A stretch of 64,000 bases of DNA. It comes from Candidatus Brocadia sp. WS118. Lineage in GTDB: Bacteria; Planctomycetota; Brocadiia; Brocadiales; Brocadiaceae. Shown here in pieces: positions 1 to 8,857 of this stretch. Under the pieces are notes generated by a model. It was not told the DNA's origin and ran no database searches. It saw nothing but the letters and a program-made list of their open reading frames with translations. A program made the translations under genes and the position numbers. The stretch covers positions 32,873-96,872 of the forward strand of contig PHFX01000151.1 in NCBI GenBank assembly GCA_007618135.1. The letters run 5' to 3'. Each line of letters opens with the position of its first letter. Within the stretch, counting starts at the first letter, position 1.

Positions 1-1
1 T

Positions 2-703
2 TGTATTGTTTTAGTCTCCATTTCGTTACTCTTTTTGTTCATCGAGCACCTGACACATCTGGAGTTTATGTTCCATTTATCCGCAATTCCGCTTGAAATA
101 TTGGTTGGAGTATTTATTGTAGGAAAGTTTTTAGAGAAGAGTGAAAAAACAGAAAAACGAAGACAACTCATGTTCATAAAAAGTTATGTGTTTCGGTCAG
201 AGTTGCTTAATCTTTTTATTGTTAATTTTGATGCACTTAAGTTCCCATCTTTAACAATGTCAAAAATTAGAAATGCCGCCTTAGAAGAGCTAAAACAAAT
301 GCGAAAGGAAGCTAACACCATAGAATACAAATCATCAGAGTTGATTGAACCGGTAATTATGGAGTACGTCAAGGCAGAGCAAGTATGGCATAGTTTTATG
401 GAACGGACAATTACCTATAACTTTGAGGAAAGTTTTCGCGATATGATTTTTATCTTGAACTTTATCTACGATGTTAAATTATTTAAAAACAATAATCCTG
501 ATAAACTTTTTATTTATGAAGCTGAGAAAAATATGTTGTTTATGGAAAAAGTAAAAAAGGTGTTAGGGTCTGGTATTCAAAAATTTCTCGATTACGCCAT
601 CGAATTAAAAGAAAAACACCCCGGTATGTTTGATGAACTCATTTCGGACTACGAGTTGTTATCCAAAATCAGGAGTATTCAAAGTGATAGGATAGCACCG
701 TAA
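2..703 (+). CDS. Hypothetical membrane protein (5' end outside window)
   Basis: The reading frame is open from base 2, so the true start lies upstream; the TTG at 35 is only the first start-like codon visible. The visible product has one strongly hydrophobic stretch, then a short amphipathic/hydrophobic segment ending near VGVFIVGKFLEK, and then about 170 charged, mainly helical residues. This suits a protein with one or two N-terminal membrane helices and a cytoplasmic helical domain. It is reminiscent of small bacterial membrane proteins of unknown function, but I do not recognise a family. The stop at 701-703 is 55 bases before the next gene on the same strand. No function can be proposed. 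Confidence 0.6.
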   Translation, partial: CIVLVSISLLFLFIEHLTHLEFMFHLSAIPLEILVGVFIVGKFLEKSEKTEKRRQLMFIKSYVFRSELLNLFIVNFDALKFPSLTMSKIRNAALEELKQMRKEANTIEYKSSELIEPVIMEYVKAEQVWHSFMERTITYNFEESFRDMIFILNFIYDVKLFKNNNPDKLFIYEAEKNMLFMEKVKKVLGSGIQKFLDYAIELKEKHPGMFDELISDYELLSKIRSIQSDRIAP

Positions 704-758
704 AGATATGAGTTGGTCTCTTATTCCTGGTTGCATATAAAATTAAATAATAATAACT

Positions 759-1241
759 ATGCAGACGAATTTACCGGATGAACAATTCATGAAACTTGCC
801 ATCAGTAAGGCACGACAAGGCATTGAAAAAGGACAAACACCGTTTGGGGCATGTATCGTAAAAGACGGGAAGGTTATTAGCTGTGCGCATAATATCGTTT
901 GGGAAACGATGGACATCACGGCACATGCGGAGATTCATGCAATCAGAGCGGCCGGTAAAATATTAAATACCGTTGACCTGTCTGGCTGTGTGATGTATTC
1001 TACCTGCGAACCTTGTCCCATGTGTTTTAGTGCCTGCCACTGGGCAAGGATCTCAAGGATTGTGTGCGGCACAAGAATCGATGACGCAAAAAAATTAGGA
1101 TTTAGCGAACTTACCATCTCGAACAAGGAAATGAAACAATGTGGCAATAGCCCGGTAAAAATAGTTTCCGATTGCCTCCGGGATGAGAATCTGGCGCTTT
1201 TTGAATTTTGGAATAAACGGGCGGACAAGAGACTTTATTAG
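759..1241 (+). CDS. guaD: Guanine deaminase-like nucleoside/base deaminase
   Basis: This 160-residue protein of the cytidine/deoxycytidylate deaminase fold has the full zinc site. HAE at residues 56-58 gives the zinc histidine and the proton-shuttle glutamate, and PCPMC at 85-89 gives the two zinc cysteines. The spacing, the SCEPCPMC-like context (here STCEPCPMC), the GF after the DDA stretch and the C-terminal aromatic tail match the short bacterial guanine deaminases (about 156 residues) better than the tRNA adenosine deaminase TadA. The expected reaction is guanine to xanthine plus ammonia in the cytoplasm. It begins with ATG at 759; no strong ribosome site is visible. A related purine or cytosine deaminase activity cannot be excluded from sequence alone. 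Confidence 0.8.
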   Translation: MQTNLPDEQFMKLAISKARQGIEKGQTPFGACIVKDGKVISCAHNIVWETMDITAHAEIHAIRAAGKILNTVDLSGCVMYSTCEPCPMCFSACHWARISRIVCGTRIDDAKKLGFSELTISNKEMKQCGNSPVKIVSDCLRDENLALFEFWNKRADKRLY

Positions 1242-1281
1242 TGTATTCGTCGAAGTTGTGGACCCAAGCAAGACAAACCCA

Positions 1282-1436
1282 TGAGATTCCTCGCTTTGCC
1301 TGGAATGACGTTCTAGCTTGTCATCGCGAGGAGCAGAGCGACGTGGCGATCTTTTGTCATCAGAGGGAGGGGATTGCTTCTGGCTATCGCCCTCGCATGA
1401 CAGTTGCGCATATACTTACTTTCTACGTTTTGCAAT
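1282..1436. repeat. Dispersed palindromic element, family 2, copy 1
   Basis: The segment holds GTCATCGCGAG near 1319 and CTCGCATGACA near 1393, with ATCGCCCTCGC between, and is followed by ACTTACTTTCTACGTTTT. The same pattern (tGTCATTGCGA ... CTCGCAATGAC, then a TACTTATTTATTACGTTTA-like end) recurs at 17151-17290 and 45810-45926. A further fragment, GAGATTCCTCGCTTTGCC, precedes it at 1282. This looks like a short non-autonomous mobile element or its remains. It sits between the deaminase gene and the cytochrome gene and carries no credible gene. Confidence 0.65.
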
Positions 1437-1457
1437 AATTCTGCCAAAGGAGATTAC

Positions 1458-2915
1458 ATGTTTCACCCATCAAAGTGTTACGAAACACGGTACCGTGGTA
1501 ACCAAGAGACCCATGTCTCTCTCCATTTCTCTGGAAAAAGCGGAGGAACACTTGATTACCCTTCTTCTCTGCATGGGGCACTGAAAGATTTTACCCTCGT
1601 TGTCGTGCTTGCCGGATTGTTTCTGTTTACCGGTTGTGCGAATCAAAAAGAGACAACTATTACCCATCAAAAAACCGTGATTCCTCCCCCTGAAGAAACG
1701 ACAGCACTTCCCAAAAGTGAAGAGGCAGTGACCGTTGTCAAAGAAGAGAGGGGAATCACGGAAGAATCCTTAAGGTGCATAACGTGTCACGAGGAACGCA
1801 GGGTTACGCATGGATGGGTGGCGGATTGGGAAGGGAGCAAACATGCGAGGAAGGGCGTGGGCTGCGAGGTGTGCCATGTCGGTTCTATCACGGAACTGGC
1901 AACAACGGAAATAACAGAATTGGAATATTTGGGCACGCAGGGGAGCAGCTGCGAGGACAAAAGAGTCCGCCGTCATGTTACTGCCAGTATGTGCGGCAAA
2001 TGCCATAAAAAAGAACACCAGGAATTTATGAAGAGCCGGCACTCCGTGAGCTGGGAGGGGATGCTTGAGAGCAGAAAACTCATGTCCATTCCAAAAGACG
2101 CCCGGTCAGAAAAGTGTGAACAGTGCCACAATATTCAGTTCAAATGCGATTCATGTCACACACGACATACCTTTAATACCCTTGAAGCAAAAACACCTGA
2201 GGCTTGCAGGACGTGTCACATGGGTTCAGATAATCCGCATTACGGGATGTATATTTCATCCAAGCACGGGAGTGTTTATATGACAAGTCAAGCCGCCATA
2301 CTCAAAGAATCACAAACCATCTATTCCCTGAGATCTCCTGTCTGTGTTACCTGCCACATGCCGCAGGGCACGCATAATCTCAGTTTTGGACTTACCTATG
2401 GCCCGGTTGCAGGCAGCGGGCTCTATTACCTTGGCAGGAACGGCGCTGCCATAGATGAGGTTGAATTCGCAAAGAAACGGGCGGATATGCTGTCGGTCTG
2501 TAATACATGCCACGCGTTATCCTTTGCAAAGGAAGCGTTACTAGGGGCTGATGACGTGTACAAAAATATCGAGGCTGTTATTAAAGAGGCGCGGGATATC
2601 GTCTCCGGTTTGGAAAGAGAAAACCTGTTGTCTCCTTCAATTGGTAAAACCATGAACATCCCTTTGCCCGGTCATGCCTTCGTTCAGGAGGCCTTACCAT
2701 CGTATGCGAACAAATCCAGGATAGAACGCTTGTTTATCAAATTGAGCCATAGCGCCGCTGTTGCCTGGAAAGGGGCATATCATGGAAATCCTGGTTATGC
2801 GCACCTGTACGGGTGGGCAAAGCTTCAGGAAGATTTGAGTGATATGAAAGAAGAGGTAAAAAAGATACGTGAAGAGGCAGAATTAGAGAGGAAGATGAAA
2901 ATGAAATTGCGGTGA
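1458..2915 (+). CDS. HAO-like octaheme cytochrome c, putative lipoprotein
   Basis: Eight CxxCH haem sites are visible: CITCH, CEVCH, CGKCH, CEQCH, CDSCH, CRTCH, CVTCH and CNTCH. The block CDSCHTRHTF...ACRTCHMG...SKHG and the later MLSVCNTCHALSFAKE are hallmark segments of the hydroxylamine oxidoreductase/hydrazine dehydrogenase family. The C-terminus keeps NPGYAHLYGW, near where the family's P460 cross-link tyrosine lies, but I cannot say whether that tyrosine is functionally conserved. I place the start at ATG 1458 because AAAGGAGA precedes it by four bases. A lipobox (LFTGC) follows a hydrophobic run, suggesting a lipid anchor outside the cytoplasm. The roughly 43 polar residues before that hydrophobic run are unusual for a signal peptide. 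The likely role is multi-electron nitrogen redox chemistry or electron transfer. Confidence 0.85.
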   Translation: MFHPSKCYETRYRGNQETHVSLHFSGKSGGTLDYPSSLHGALKDFTLVVVLAGLFLFTGCANQKETTITHQKTVIPPPEETTALPKSEEAVTVVKEERGITEESLRCITCHEERRVTHGWVADWEGSKHARKGVGCEVCHVGSITELATTEITELEYLGTQGSSCEDKRVRRHVTASMCGKCHKKEHQEFMKSRHSVSWEGMLESRKLMSIPKDARSEKCEQCHNIQFKCDSCHTRHTFNTLEAKTPEACRTCHMGSDNPHYGMYISSKHGSVYMTSQAAILKESQTIYSLRSPVCVTCHMPQGTHNLSFGLTYGPVAGSGLYYLGRNGAAIDEVEFAKKRADMLSVCNTCHALSFAKEALLGADDVYKNIEAVIKEARDIVSGLERENLLSPSIGKTMNIPLPGHAFVQEALPSYANKSRIERLFIKLSHSAAVAWKGAYHGNPGYAHLYGWAKLQEDLSDMKEEVKKIREEAELERKMKMKLR

Positions 2916-3073
2916 TTTTCATTTTCTGACACCTGCAAAATTGTTTCAAGGCTAAAAAGACCATCTTTACTAAGGAAATCCTTCTTTAATGCACGGTGTA
3001 AGTCCATGGGCGTAGTGTTGAGTCTTTTGCTGTTTAGAATGTCTGCAAAACTTTAATCTGTTGTCGTGGATAT

Positions 3074-3258
3074 TTACATACAAGTTTTTGAAACCTCGTT
3101 TTTAATCGGCTGGAGTCTATCCAGAGTTACATGTCGTGAAGCATCGAGAATCTCAATGCCTACAATTCTATTGCCTTCTCCAATATCGAGCACAATATCC
3201 TCGGAAACTCGTCTGTTTATAACATCCTGCTTCCGGTCATCAAATACCGAGCTTTTTT
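3074..3258 (-). pseudogene. DUF2283-like remnant
   Basis: On the minus strand one frame reads ...VINRRVSEDIVLDIGEG... followed by NRIVGIEILDASRHVTL and ends at TAA 3074-3076. The segment IVLDIGEGNRIVGIEILDAS matches the conserved end of DUF2283 proteins, which often sit next to toxin genes. The family's usual beginning (MKITYD-type strand and DALYI) is absent and a stop lies just upstream in frame, so this is a 5'-truncated copy. It directly follows, and slightly overlaps, the MazF remnant on the same strand. Confidence 0.6.
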
Positions 3259-3540
3259 AAAAGTCTGTGTTTATCACTGGGACGCACCTGATCGCAAGCT
3301 ATTTTTGAATCATAGTTAAGCCCGGTCTCAGATTTGGCCGGTAAAAATACCTCAAAGAATATACCATGGCAATATTTGACGAGGTAATCAGAACAACAGA
3401 TACCCTATTTGACCCTTTATTCACATGATCATTTGTAACAATAACACCCGGTCTTATTTTAGCCATTTCAGTCCCAACAGTTGGGGCTAGGCTTGAAACT
3501 TTTAACATTAAAGTAGACATTAATGCCTTTGCCATGTAGA
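3240..3540 (-). pseudogene. MazF/PemK-type endoribonuclease toxin, frameshifted
   Basis: The minus strand encodes MazF-family blocks in more than one frame. LAPTVGTEMAKIRPGVIV and NDHVNKGSNRVSVVLITS are in one frame. The C-terminal block FLPAKSETGLNYDSK, IACDQVRPSDKHRLLKK is in another and ends at TGA 3240-3242. The N-terminal strand (compare KGINVYFNV) seems to be in a third. MazF toxins cleave mRNA and are about 110 residues long; here at least one and probably two frameshifts separate the parts, so no intact toxin can be made. A frameshift from sequencing error is less likely given two breaks, but cannot be excluded. Confidence 0.7.
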
Positions 3541-3816
3541 GCAAAGAGTCTCTTCGCTCTCGAACTGCACCTTTAAAATTTCTAACCAATCAACTTCGAT
3601 GTTCCGCGCCATTACCTGGTATGTATTTAGGACCCCAAGCGCGGTAACAATTTGCAGTAAACGATTCACATGAATCCCTTGTATTCCCCCTTCCGCAGGA
3701 AGATATTTCTCTTTATTATCGTCGTTCATTATAATTAAGGCGTGCCGGCAAATAATTTATCTTGCTGTCCCGTGTCGTAGGTGAAACGATAGCGTAACCT
3801 TGAAGGAGCTATCTTT

Positions 3817-4704
3817 TTGTCAATCATGAAATACGTATTCTTACTGTTTCTTGTGTTGTTTAGCCTTATCCCGCGTGTCTCTGACGCTAATATGATTATT
3901 GGCGGAGAGACGGTATATGCTGTTGAAAAGGGTGATACCTTTGAACTTATTAGTGCAAAGTTAGGAGTAAACTGGAAAAATATCGCCAAAAGAAACACGT
4001 TGGATAGCAAGAAAATTCTCAGGGTAGGACAAAAACTCAAGATAAACACGCGGAAGATAGTTCCCAAGGTAATACATGACGGTATAGTAGTCAACATCCC
4101 CGAGAGGATGCTTTATTTGTTTAAAAAAGGCAAACTGAAAAGTGCGTTTCCTGTTGGTCTTGGAATGCCATCGTGGAGAGGAATTACACGCTGGAGAACG
4201 CCTGTGGGGAAGTTCCGGGTTATAAAGAAACTTAAAAATCCGACATGGTATGTGCCTGAATCCATTCAGCGGAAAATGAAGATGCGGGGGGAGACTGTTA
4301 AGACCGTTATTCAGCCAGGTCCCCAGAACCCTCTGGGAAGGTATGCGATAAAAATATCGATCCGTGGGATTCTGATCCATGAAACTATCTGGCCATCAAC
4401 GATTTATCAATACAAGAGTCACGGTTGCATCAGAGTGCTCCCCAACCATATGGAAAAGTTCTTTGAAGAGGTTAAAACAAACACGATCGGAGAATTAATA
4501 TACAGTCCCGTCAAAGTTGCGGTCTCAGAGAAAGGAAGGGTATTTCTTGAGGTACACAGGGATAGTTACGGAAAGGTGAAAGACCTGCGAACTGAGGCAA
4601 GAAGGGTAATACAAGAACGGGGAGTTGCCCACAGAGTGAATTGGCAGAAGGTAGATGCCGTACTGAAAGGGAAATCAGGCATTGCGGAGGATGTTACGTT
4701 ATGA
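3817..4704 (+). CDS. LysM-YkuD L,D-transpeptidase
   Basis: This is an exported protein of about 295 residues. After a signal-like hydrophobic start (KYVFLLFLVLFSLIPRVSDA) comes a LysM peptidoglycan-binding module (VYAVEKGDTFELISAKLG ... VGQKLKIN, about residues 32-80). A YkuD catalytic domain follows and carries the SHGCIR motif with the nucleophilic cysteine and a preceding conserved histidine (ILIHET). Such enzymes cross-link peptidoglycan 3-3 or attach proteins to it, in the periplasm. A roughly 65-residue charged tail follows the catalytic domain. The start is probably TTG 3817, because AAGGAG lies about nine bases upstream; ATG 3826 is the alternative. Confidence 0.85.
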   Translation: MSIMKYVFLLFLVLFSLIPRVSDANMIIGGETVYAVEKGDTFELISAKLGVNWKNIAKRNTLDSKKILRVGQKLKINTRKIVPKVIHDGIVVNIPERMLYLFKKGKLKSAFPVGLGMPSWRGITRWRTPVGKFRVIKKLKNPTWYVPESIQRKMKMRGETVKTVIQPGPQNPLGRYAIKISIRGILIHETIWPSTIYQYKSHGCIRVLPNHMEKFFEEVKTNTIGELIYSPVKVAVSEKGRVFLEVHRDSYGKVKDLRTEARRVIQERGVAHRVNWQKVDAVLKGKSGIAEDVTL

Positions 4705-5117
4705 CGCAAGATTTTAAAAGCAAAGAGAGGAGATTTAAAGCATCTATTTGCAAAGGGAAAAAACTGTGGGTTTTTAATCTTACCTCCTCTTTTATCATAT
4801 CCTGAAAAGTCTGGAAACCGTCGGTTGCATACAGATGAAATTCTGTTTCTACCTGTCCCTTTTTTCTTAATTCCTAGAATACCCCTTCCAACTTTGGGTT
4901 TCCAGGTATGAGGATCTCTTCGGGGGCAGCCATCACTGGAAGACAACATAAAATCGTTATCAAGAAATAGAATGCTAAGTACTTTCCCAACATACATCGT
5001 GCAAAAAATAAATTGTAATTTATTTACTACTAACATTTTGTTTGAGATTGCCGATTATATGAGATATTTTTAATAATAGCTCACAATCAAATGATACCCA
5101 AAAGCGCGGAGAACTCT
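4705..5117. other. Intergenic stretch, nothing recognised
   Basis: About 410 bases between the transpeptidase and the diguanylate cyclase gene. I see no tRNA, no convincing terminator and no conserved coding segment. The long minus-strand open frame through it runs antisense over the transpeptidase end and shows no protein-like motifs. Confidence 0.4.
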
Positions 5118-7268
5118 ATGGGCAAAGAGAAGTTGAAAATACTTCTTGTCGATGATGACGAAGACGACTACATTATAACACAAGACCTGCTCTCTGAAAT
5201 ACGAATGAGGAAATTTGATTTATCCTGGGAAAAATCGTATGAGAATGCACTAAAGGTATTGAGTGTGAACCAATTTGACCTGTGTCTTTTCGACTATCGT
5301 CTCGGCGCAAAAACGGGATTGGATCTTTTACAAGAAGTCGTGAAAATTGGCTATAAGGGGCCAATTATTATCTTGACTGGACAAGACGATCAGGAAATTG
5401 ATAAAGAGGTGATGAAAGCCGGCGCATCAGATTATCTGGTCAAAGGGCAGATAAATTCATCTTTGTTTGAGCGCTCTATTCGTCATGCTTTAGAGCGGAA
5501 ACGTGCAGAAGAAGCCCTGGTAGCATCCAAAGATTATGCAGAGAATCTCATTAACAGCTCAATTGACATGATTGTAGCCACAAATACAGATCGTCTGATT
5601 ACCGAGTTTAATCCTGCCGCACAAAAGGTATTTGGATACAACAAATACGATGTGCTCTACAAGCCGTTTCATTTTCTTTTTGCTAATCCCAATGAATGGC
5701 TGCAAATTAGCAAAAAAATAGAGCAGGAAAAGGTGTTTTCCGGAGAAGTAATCAAGAAAAAGAAAACTGGCGAAACCTTTCATTCATATTTATCTGCGTC
5801 TGTTTTGAGAGACTTGAAGGGCGAAGAAGTGGGAATTATTGGCATATCACGCGATATCACCGTGCAGAAACGTCTTGAGGCACAACTGTTGTATAATGCT
5901 TTTCATGATTCATTGACTGGCCTTCCTAATAGAAAGCTTTTTATGAATCATCTGGAAAAAGTGATAGCATGCGCACAAACGAATAAAGGTTTTTTATTTG
6001 CCGTGCTTTTCCTCGATATCGACCGCTTTAAGGTCATAAATGACAGCCTTGGCCATGCAATCGGGGACAAGTTATTGATTTCAATTGCAGAAAGACTAAA
6101 AGAATGCCTGCGTCATAACGATATCGTTGCACGTTTTGGCGGAGATGAGTTTGTTATCCTTCTTAACGATATAAGGGAGAAATCGTGTGCAAAAGTTATT
6201 GCAGAAAAAATCTTAAAAAGTCTGAAGGAACCTTTCTACCTTAATGGACACAGTGTGTTTACCGGCACGAGCATAGGAATTGTCCTGAGTGAGGAATATT
6301 ACGATCGGCCAGAGGATATCCTTAGAGATGCCGATACCGTGATGTATCGTGCAAAAATGAATGGCAGATCTAATTATGCAATGTTTGACAAAAAGATGCA
6401 TGCTCACGCCGTGAAAGCCTTACAGCTGGAGGCGGACCTTCAAAAGGCAATTGTAAACAATGAATTTAAAATGTATTATCAGCCCATCGTGTCATTGGTA
6501 GACGGCAATATTATTGGTGTTGAGTCTCTCCTCCGTTGGGAACATCCACAAAGTGGCTTAATCTCTCCCGCAGAATTCATACCCCTGGCAGAAGAGACAG
6601 GAATGATTGAACCTATCGGCAGATGGGTAATAAAAGAAGCCCTTTCTCAAAACAAGGTCTGGCTTGACGCTGGATATTCAAATACGTCTCTTTCAGTAAA
6701 TGTTTCAGCACGACAATTCCGAAGTCGTAACTTACCAGAAGTAATACAAAGAATATTGGAAGAAACTGGCATGAATTCGAAGGCCTTCGATTTAGAGATC
6801 ACGGAAAGTAGTGTCATGGAGGATATGGATAGAGGAATTAAAACACTGGAAGAACTAAGCGGCATGGGCATAAAAATTATGCTTGATGATTTTGGTACAG
6901 GTTTTTCTTCAATAAATAACTTACGGTTCTTGCCGGTGAGCGGAATAAAAATAGATCTATCTCTAACAAAAGACGTTGCTATAAGCCCTGGCGCTGCAAC
7001 AATTGCCAAGGCGATTATCCAAATGGCACACGGCCTTAACAAAAAGGTAGTGGCTGAAGGGGTAGAAACGGAAGCACAGCTGGAATTTTTACGTTCCCAT
7101 AATTGTGACATGGCACAGGGCTATCTTTTCGGCAAGCCCATGCCTGCAAATGAACTTGTGAAGGTATTGCAAAAAAATAATACAGCTCACAGAGTATTGA
7201 GTAATAAAAAGTTCTCACCATCAAATACCTCTCTCCAAAAGAGTTTTGCCAACTCATTTGCGACGTAA
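5118..7268 (+). CDS. REC-PAS-GGDEF-EAL cyclic-di-GMP signalling protein
   Basis: The product is about 716 residues from ATG 5118. I prefer this start over 5091 because CGGAG lies six bases before it. A receiver domain comes first (acidic pocket DDDEDD at 12-17, phospho-acceptor D59 in LFDYRLG, K109 in YLVKGQ). It is followed by a PAS sensor domain, a GGDEF domain with an intact RFGGDEF active-site loop, and an EAL domain (GVESLLRWEHP and DDFGTGF). It should both make and break cyclic di-GMP, or do one of these, under phosphorylation control in the cytoplasm. No histidine kinase is adjacent. It is a clear paralogue of the protein encoded at 28768-30909, sharing the near-identical start KILLVDDDEDDY and the same domain order. 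Confidence 0.93.
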   Translation: MGKEKLKILLVDDDEDDYIITQDLLSEIRMRKFDLSWEKSYENALKVLSVNQFDLCLFDYRLGAKTGLDLLQEVVKIGYKGPIIILTGQDDQEIDKEVMKAGASDYLVKGQINSSLFERSIRHALERKRAEEALVASKDYAENLINSSIDMIVATNTDRLITEFNPAAQKVFGYNKYDVLYKPFHFLFANPNEWLQISKKIEQEKVFSGEVIKKKKTGETFHSYLSASVLRDLKGEEVGIIGISRDITVQKRLEAQLLYNAFHDSLTGLPNRKLFMNHLEKVIACAQTNKGFLFAVLFLDIDRFKVINDSLGHAIGDKLLISIAERLKECLRHNDIVARFGGDEFVILLNDIREKSCAKVIAEKILKSLKEPFYLNGHSVFTGTSIGIVLSEEYYDRPEDILRDADTVMYRAKMNGRSNYAMFDKKMHAHAVKALQLEADLQKAIVNNEFKMYYQPIVSLVDGNIIGVESLLRWEHPQSGLISPAEFIPLAEETGMIEPIGRWVIKEALSQNKVWLDAGYSNTSLSVNVSARQFRSRNLPEVIQRILEETGMNSKAFDLEITESSVMEDMDRGIKTLEELSGMGIKIMLDDFGTGFSSINNLRFLPVSGIKIDLSLTKDVAISPGAATIAKAIIQMAHGLNKKVVAEGVETEAQLEFLRSHNCDMAQGYLFGKPMPANELVKVLQKNNTAHRVLSNKKFSPSNTSLQKSFANSFAT

Positions 7269-7296
7269 CAACACTCCTTCCTCATAATTATATCAC

Positions 7297-8508
7297 TTAA
7301 ACATGAGTTTCTACCGGTGGTTTATTGAAGACCCACTCACGCATAAATATCTCTTGTTTTACCTTGTTGAAGATTTCTTGTAATTGTATCTCGTCGGGCA
7401 CGTACTGAATCTTTATGCTTTCCATCATTTCGAAACCACATTCCTTTAATATGTCTTCCACATGGGTAACTGCCTGACCTCCCCATCCATATGAACCAAA
7501 AGCCAGCCCAATTCTGTTTTTCGGAGACAAACCTTTTAAGTAGGTCAAAAAACCAGCTACGGTCGGAAGCATATTGCTATTTAACGTGGGAGAACCGACA
7601 CAAACAAATCGGGTAGTTAAGACATCGGCAATAATATCCGAAATATGGCTATGCCCGATATTGCTCATTTTTACGGGAATTCCATGAGATTCAAAAACCT
7701 CCTGGAGAACACCGGCAATCTTTTCCGTAGACTTCCACATGGTATCATAAATTATCAAACACTTATTATCCACCTGGTTGGAAGCCCATTTCTTATATTC
7801 TTCTACAATGGTCTTAATATGCGAACGCCAGACAACCCCATGACTCGGAGCAATCATATCAATCTTTAATGGAGTAACAGCATCCATGGCTTTTTGAACC
7901 TGGCTCGAATAAGGCAAAACAATGTTTGCATAATATTTCTCAGCCTCATCGATAACGATACCAAGAGGATATTCATCATCAAATCTTTCAGAAGAGGCGA
8001 TATGCTGCCCGAAAGCGTCGTTTGAAAAGAGAATACCATCTTCTACCAGATAACTCATCATGTTGTCTGGCCAGTGTACCAACGGAGTAAGAACAAATTT
8101 AATATTTTTCTTACCAAGAGCGATGGTTTCATCAGATTTGACAACTTTATAATTCCAGTCTTTTTTCTTGTAATGAGCCAGCAATCCTTTCTGCCCAAGC
8201 GGGGAGGTAATAATGGTGGCATTTTTCGCGGTTTTTGTGAGGAGTGGCAGACTGCCTGAATGGTCCATCTCTACGTGATTTGAAATAATGTAATGAATCT
8301 CCGCAGGGTCTACGAGAGATGATAGCCTCTTTAGCATTTTGTCATAAAGGTGTGGTCTTACACTGTCAATTAAGGTAATTTTTTCATCAATGATCAGATA
8401 CGCATTATACGTTGAACCCCGTTGAGTCGAATACCCATGGAAATTCCTCAATTCCCAGTCAATTTCTCCAACCCAATAAACTCCTTCTTTTAGTTTAATC
8501 GGATTCAT
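7297..8508 (-). CDS. Flavodiiron protein (A-type flavoprotein)
   Basis: This is a 403-residue cytoplasmic protein with a metallo-beta-lactamase-like diiron domain followed by a flavodoxin domain. The iron ligands are visible as HVEMD (H78, E80, D82), H145 in VHWPD, D164 in NDAFG and H223 in PSHG. The flavodoxin part starts near KCLIIYDTMWKST and includes SPTLNSNMLP. Proteins of this family reduce NO to N2O and/or O2 to water using reduced rubredoxin or a flavin partner. No rubredoxin domain is fused and none is adjacent. ATG 8508 has GGAGGATA upstream. In an organism making NO or hydroxylamine intermediates it probably serves NO or oxygen detoxification. Confidence 0.93.
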   Translation of the reverse strand: MNPIKLKEGVYWVGEIDWELRNFHGYSTQRGSTYNAYLIIDEKITLIDSVRPHLYDKMLKRLSSLVDPAEIHYIISNHVEMDHSGSLPLLTKTAKNATIITSPLGQKGLLAHYKKKDWNYKVVKSDETIALGKKNIKFVLTPLVHWPDNMMSYLVEDGILFSNDAFGQHIASSERFDDEYPLGIVIDEAEKYYANIVLPYSSQVQKAMDAVTPLKIDMIAPSHGVVWRSHIKTIVEEYKKWASNQVDNKCLIIYDTMWKSTEKIAGVLQEVFESHGIPVKMSNIGHSHISDIIADVLTTRFVCVGSPTLNSNMLPTVAGFLTYLKGLSPKNRIGLAFGSYGWGGQAVTHVEDILKECGFEMMESIKIQYVPDEIQLQEIFNKVKQEIFMREWVFNKPPVETHV

Positions 8509-8857
8509 ACATTATCCTCCATTAACTTAAAAACCCAAATGCGGCATATTATGCTTTTTGCTGTAGTATCTCATGAACGAGCAGCAAGAAATTCAGATAC
8601 TAGCAAATTCCGGCATGAATAGAAAGTAAAATAAACGTAAAAGTACCAGATGCTTTCAGTTGGTCAGGTACCAAATGGCAGGAAAAGGAGGTGGACACCG
8701 GAACATCTGAATTATACATTTGATTGTTTTTACATTCCCTCCTTCTCCGGAATAATTCCTCATGTCTGTTATTCCTGGTGTTCATTTTGAGGCTGTTAAA
8801 GAGACATTCGGACGACTTTGTGCTTTGGATATTGCTGTCCACAAGACACCTTCTCTA
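8509..8857. other. Intergenic stretch, nothing recognised
   Basis: About 350 bases between two minus-strand genes. It contains two short open frames on opposite strands (8600-8842 minus and 8724-8951 plus) without recognisable motifs or convincing ribosome sites. I see no RNA gene here. Confidence 0.4.

Larger units (their letters stand above)
2916..3816. other. Gene-poor stretch with decayed toxin-antitoxin genes
   Basis: This 0.9-kb gap has no intact gene. Its minus strand carries a frameshifted MazF-like toxin and a DUF2283-like remnant, both listed separately. A 69-codon open frame at 3520-3729 on the minus strand has no recognisable family and may be the remains of the partner gene. The first 150 bases after the cytochrome show nothing I can assign. 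Confidence 0.5.

Noticed and set aside
3961..4380. 139-codon minus-strand open frame
   Set aside because: It is antisense to the L,D-transpeptidase domain and has no motifs of its own.
4566..5036. 156-codon minus-strand frame
   Set aside because: It spans the end of the transpeptidase gene and the following gap, without ribosome site or domain similarity.
6647..7111. 154-codon minus-strand frame
   Set aside because: Shadow of the EAL domain; low-complexity serine-rich translation.
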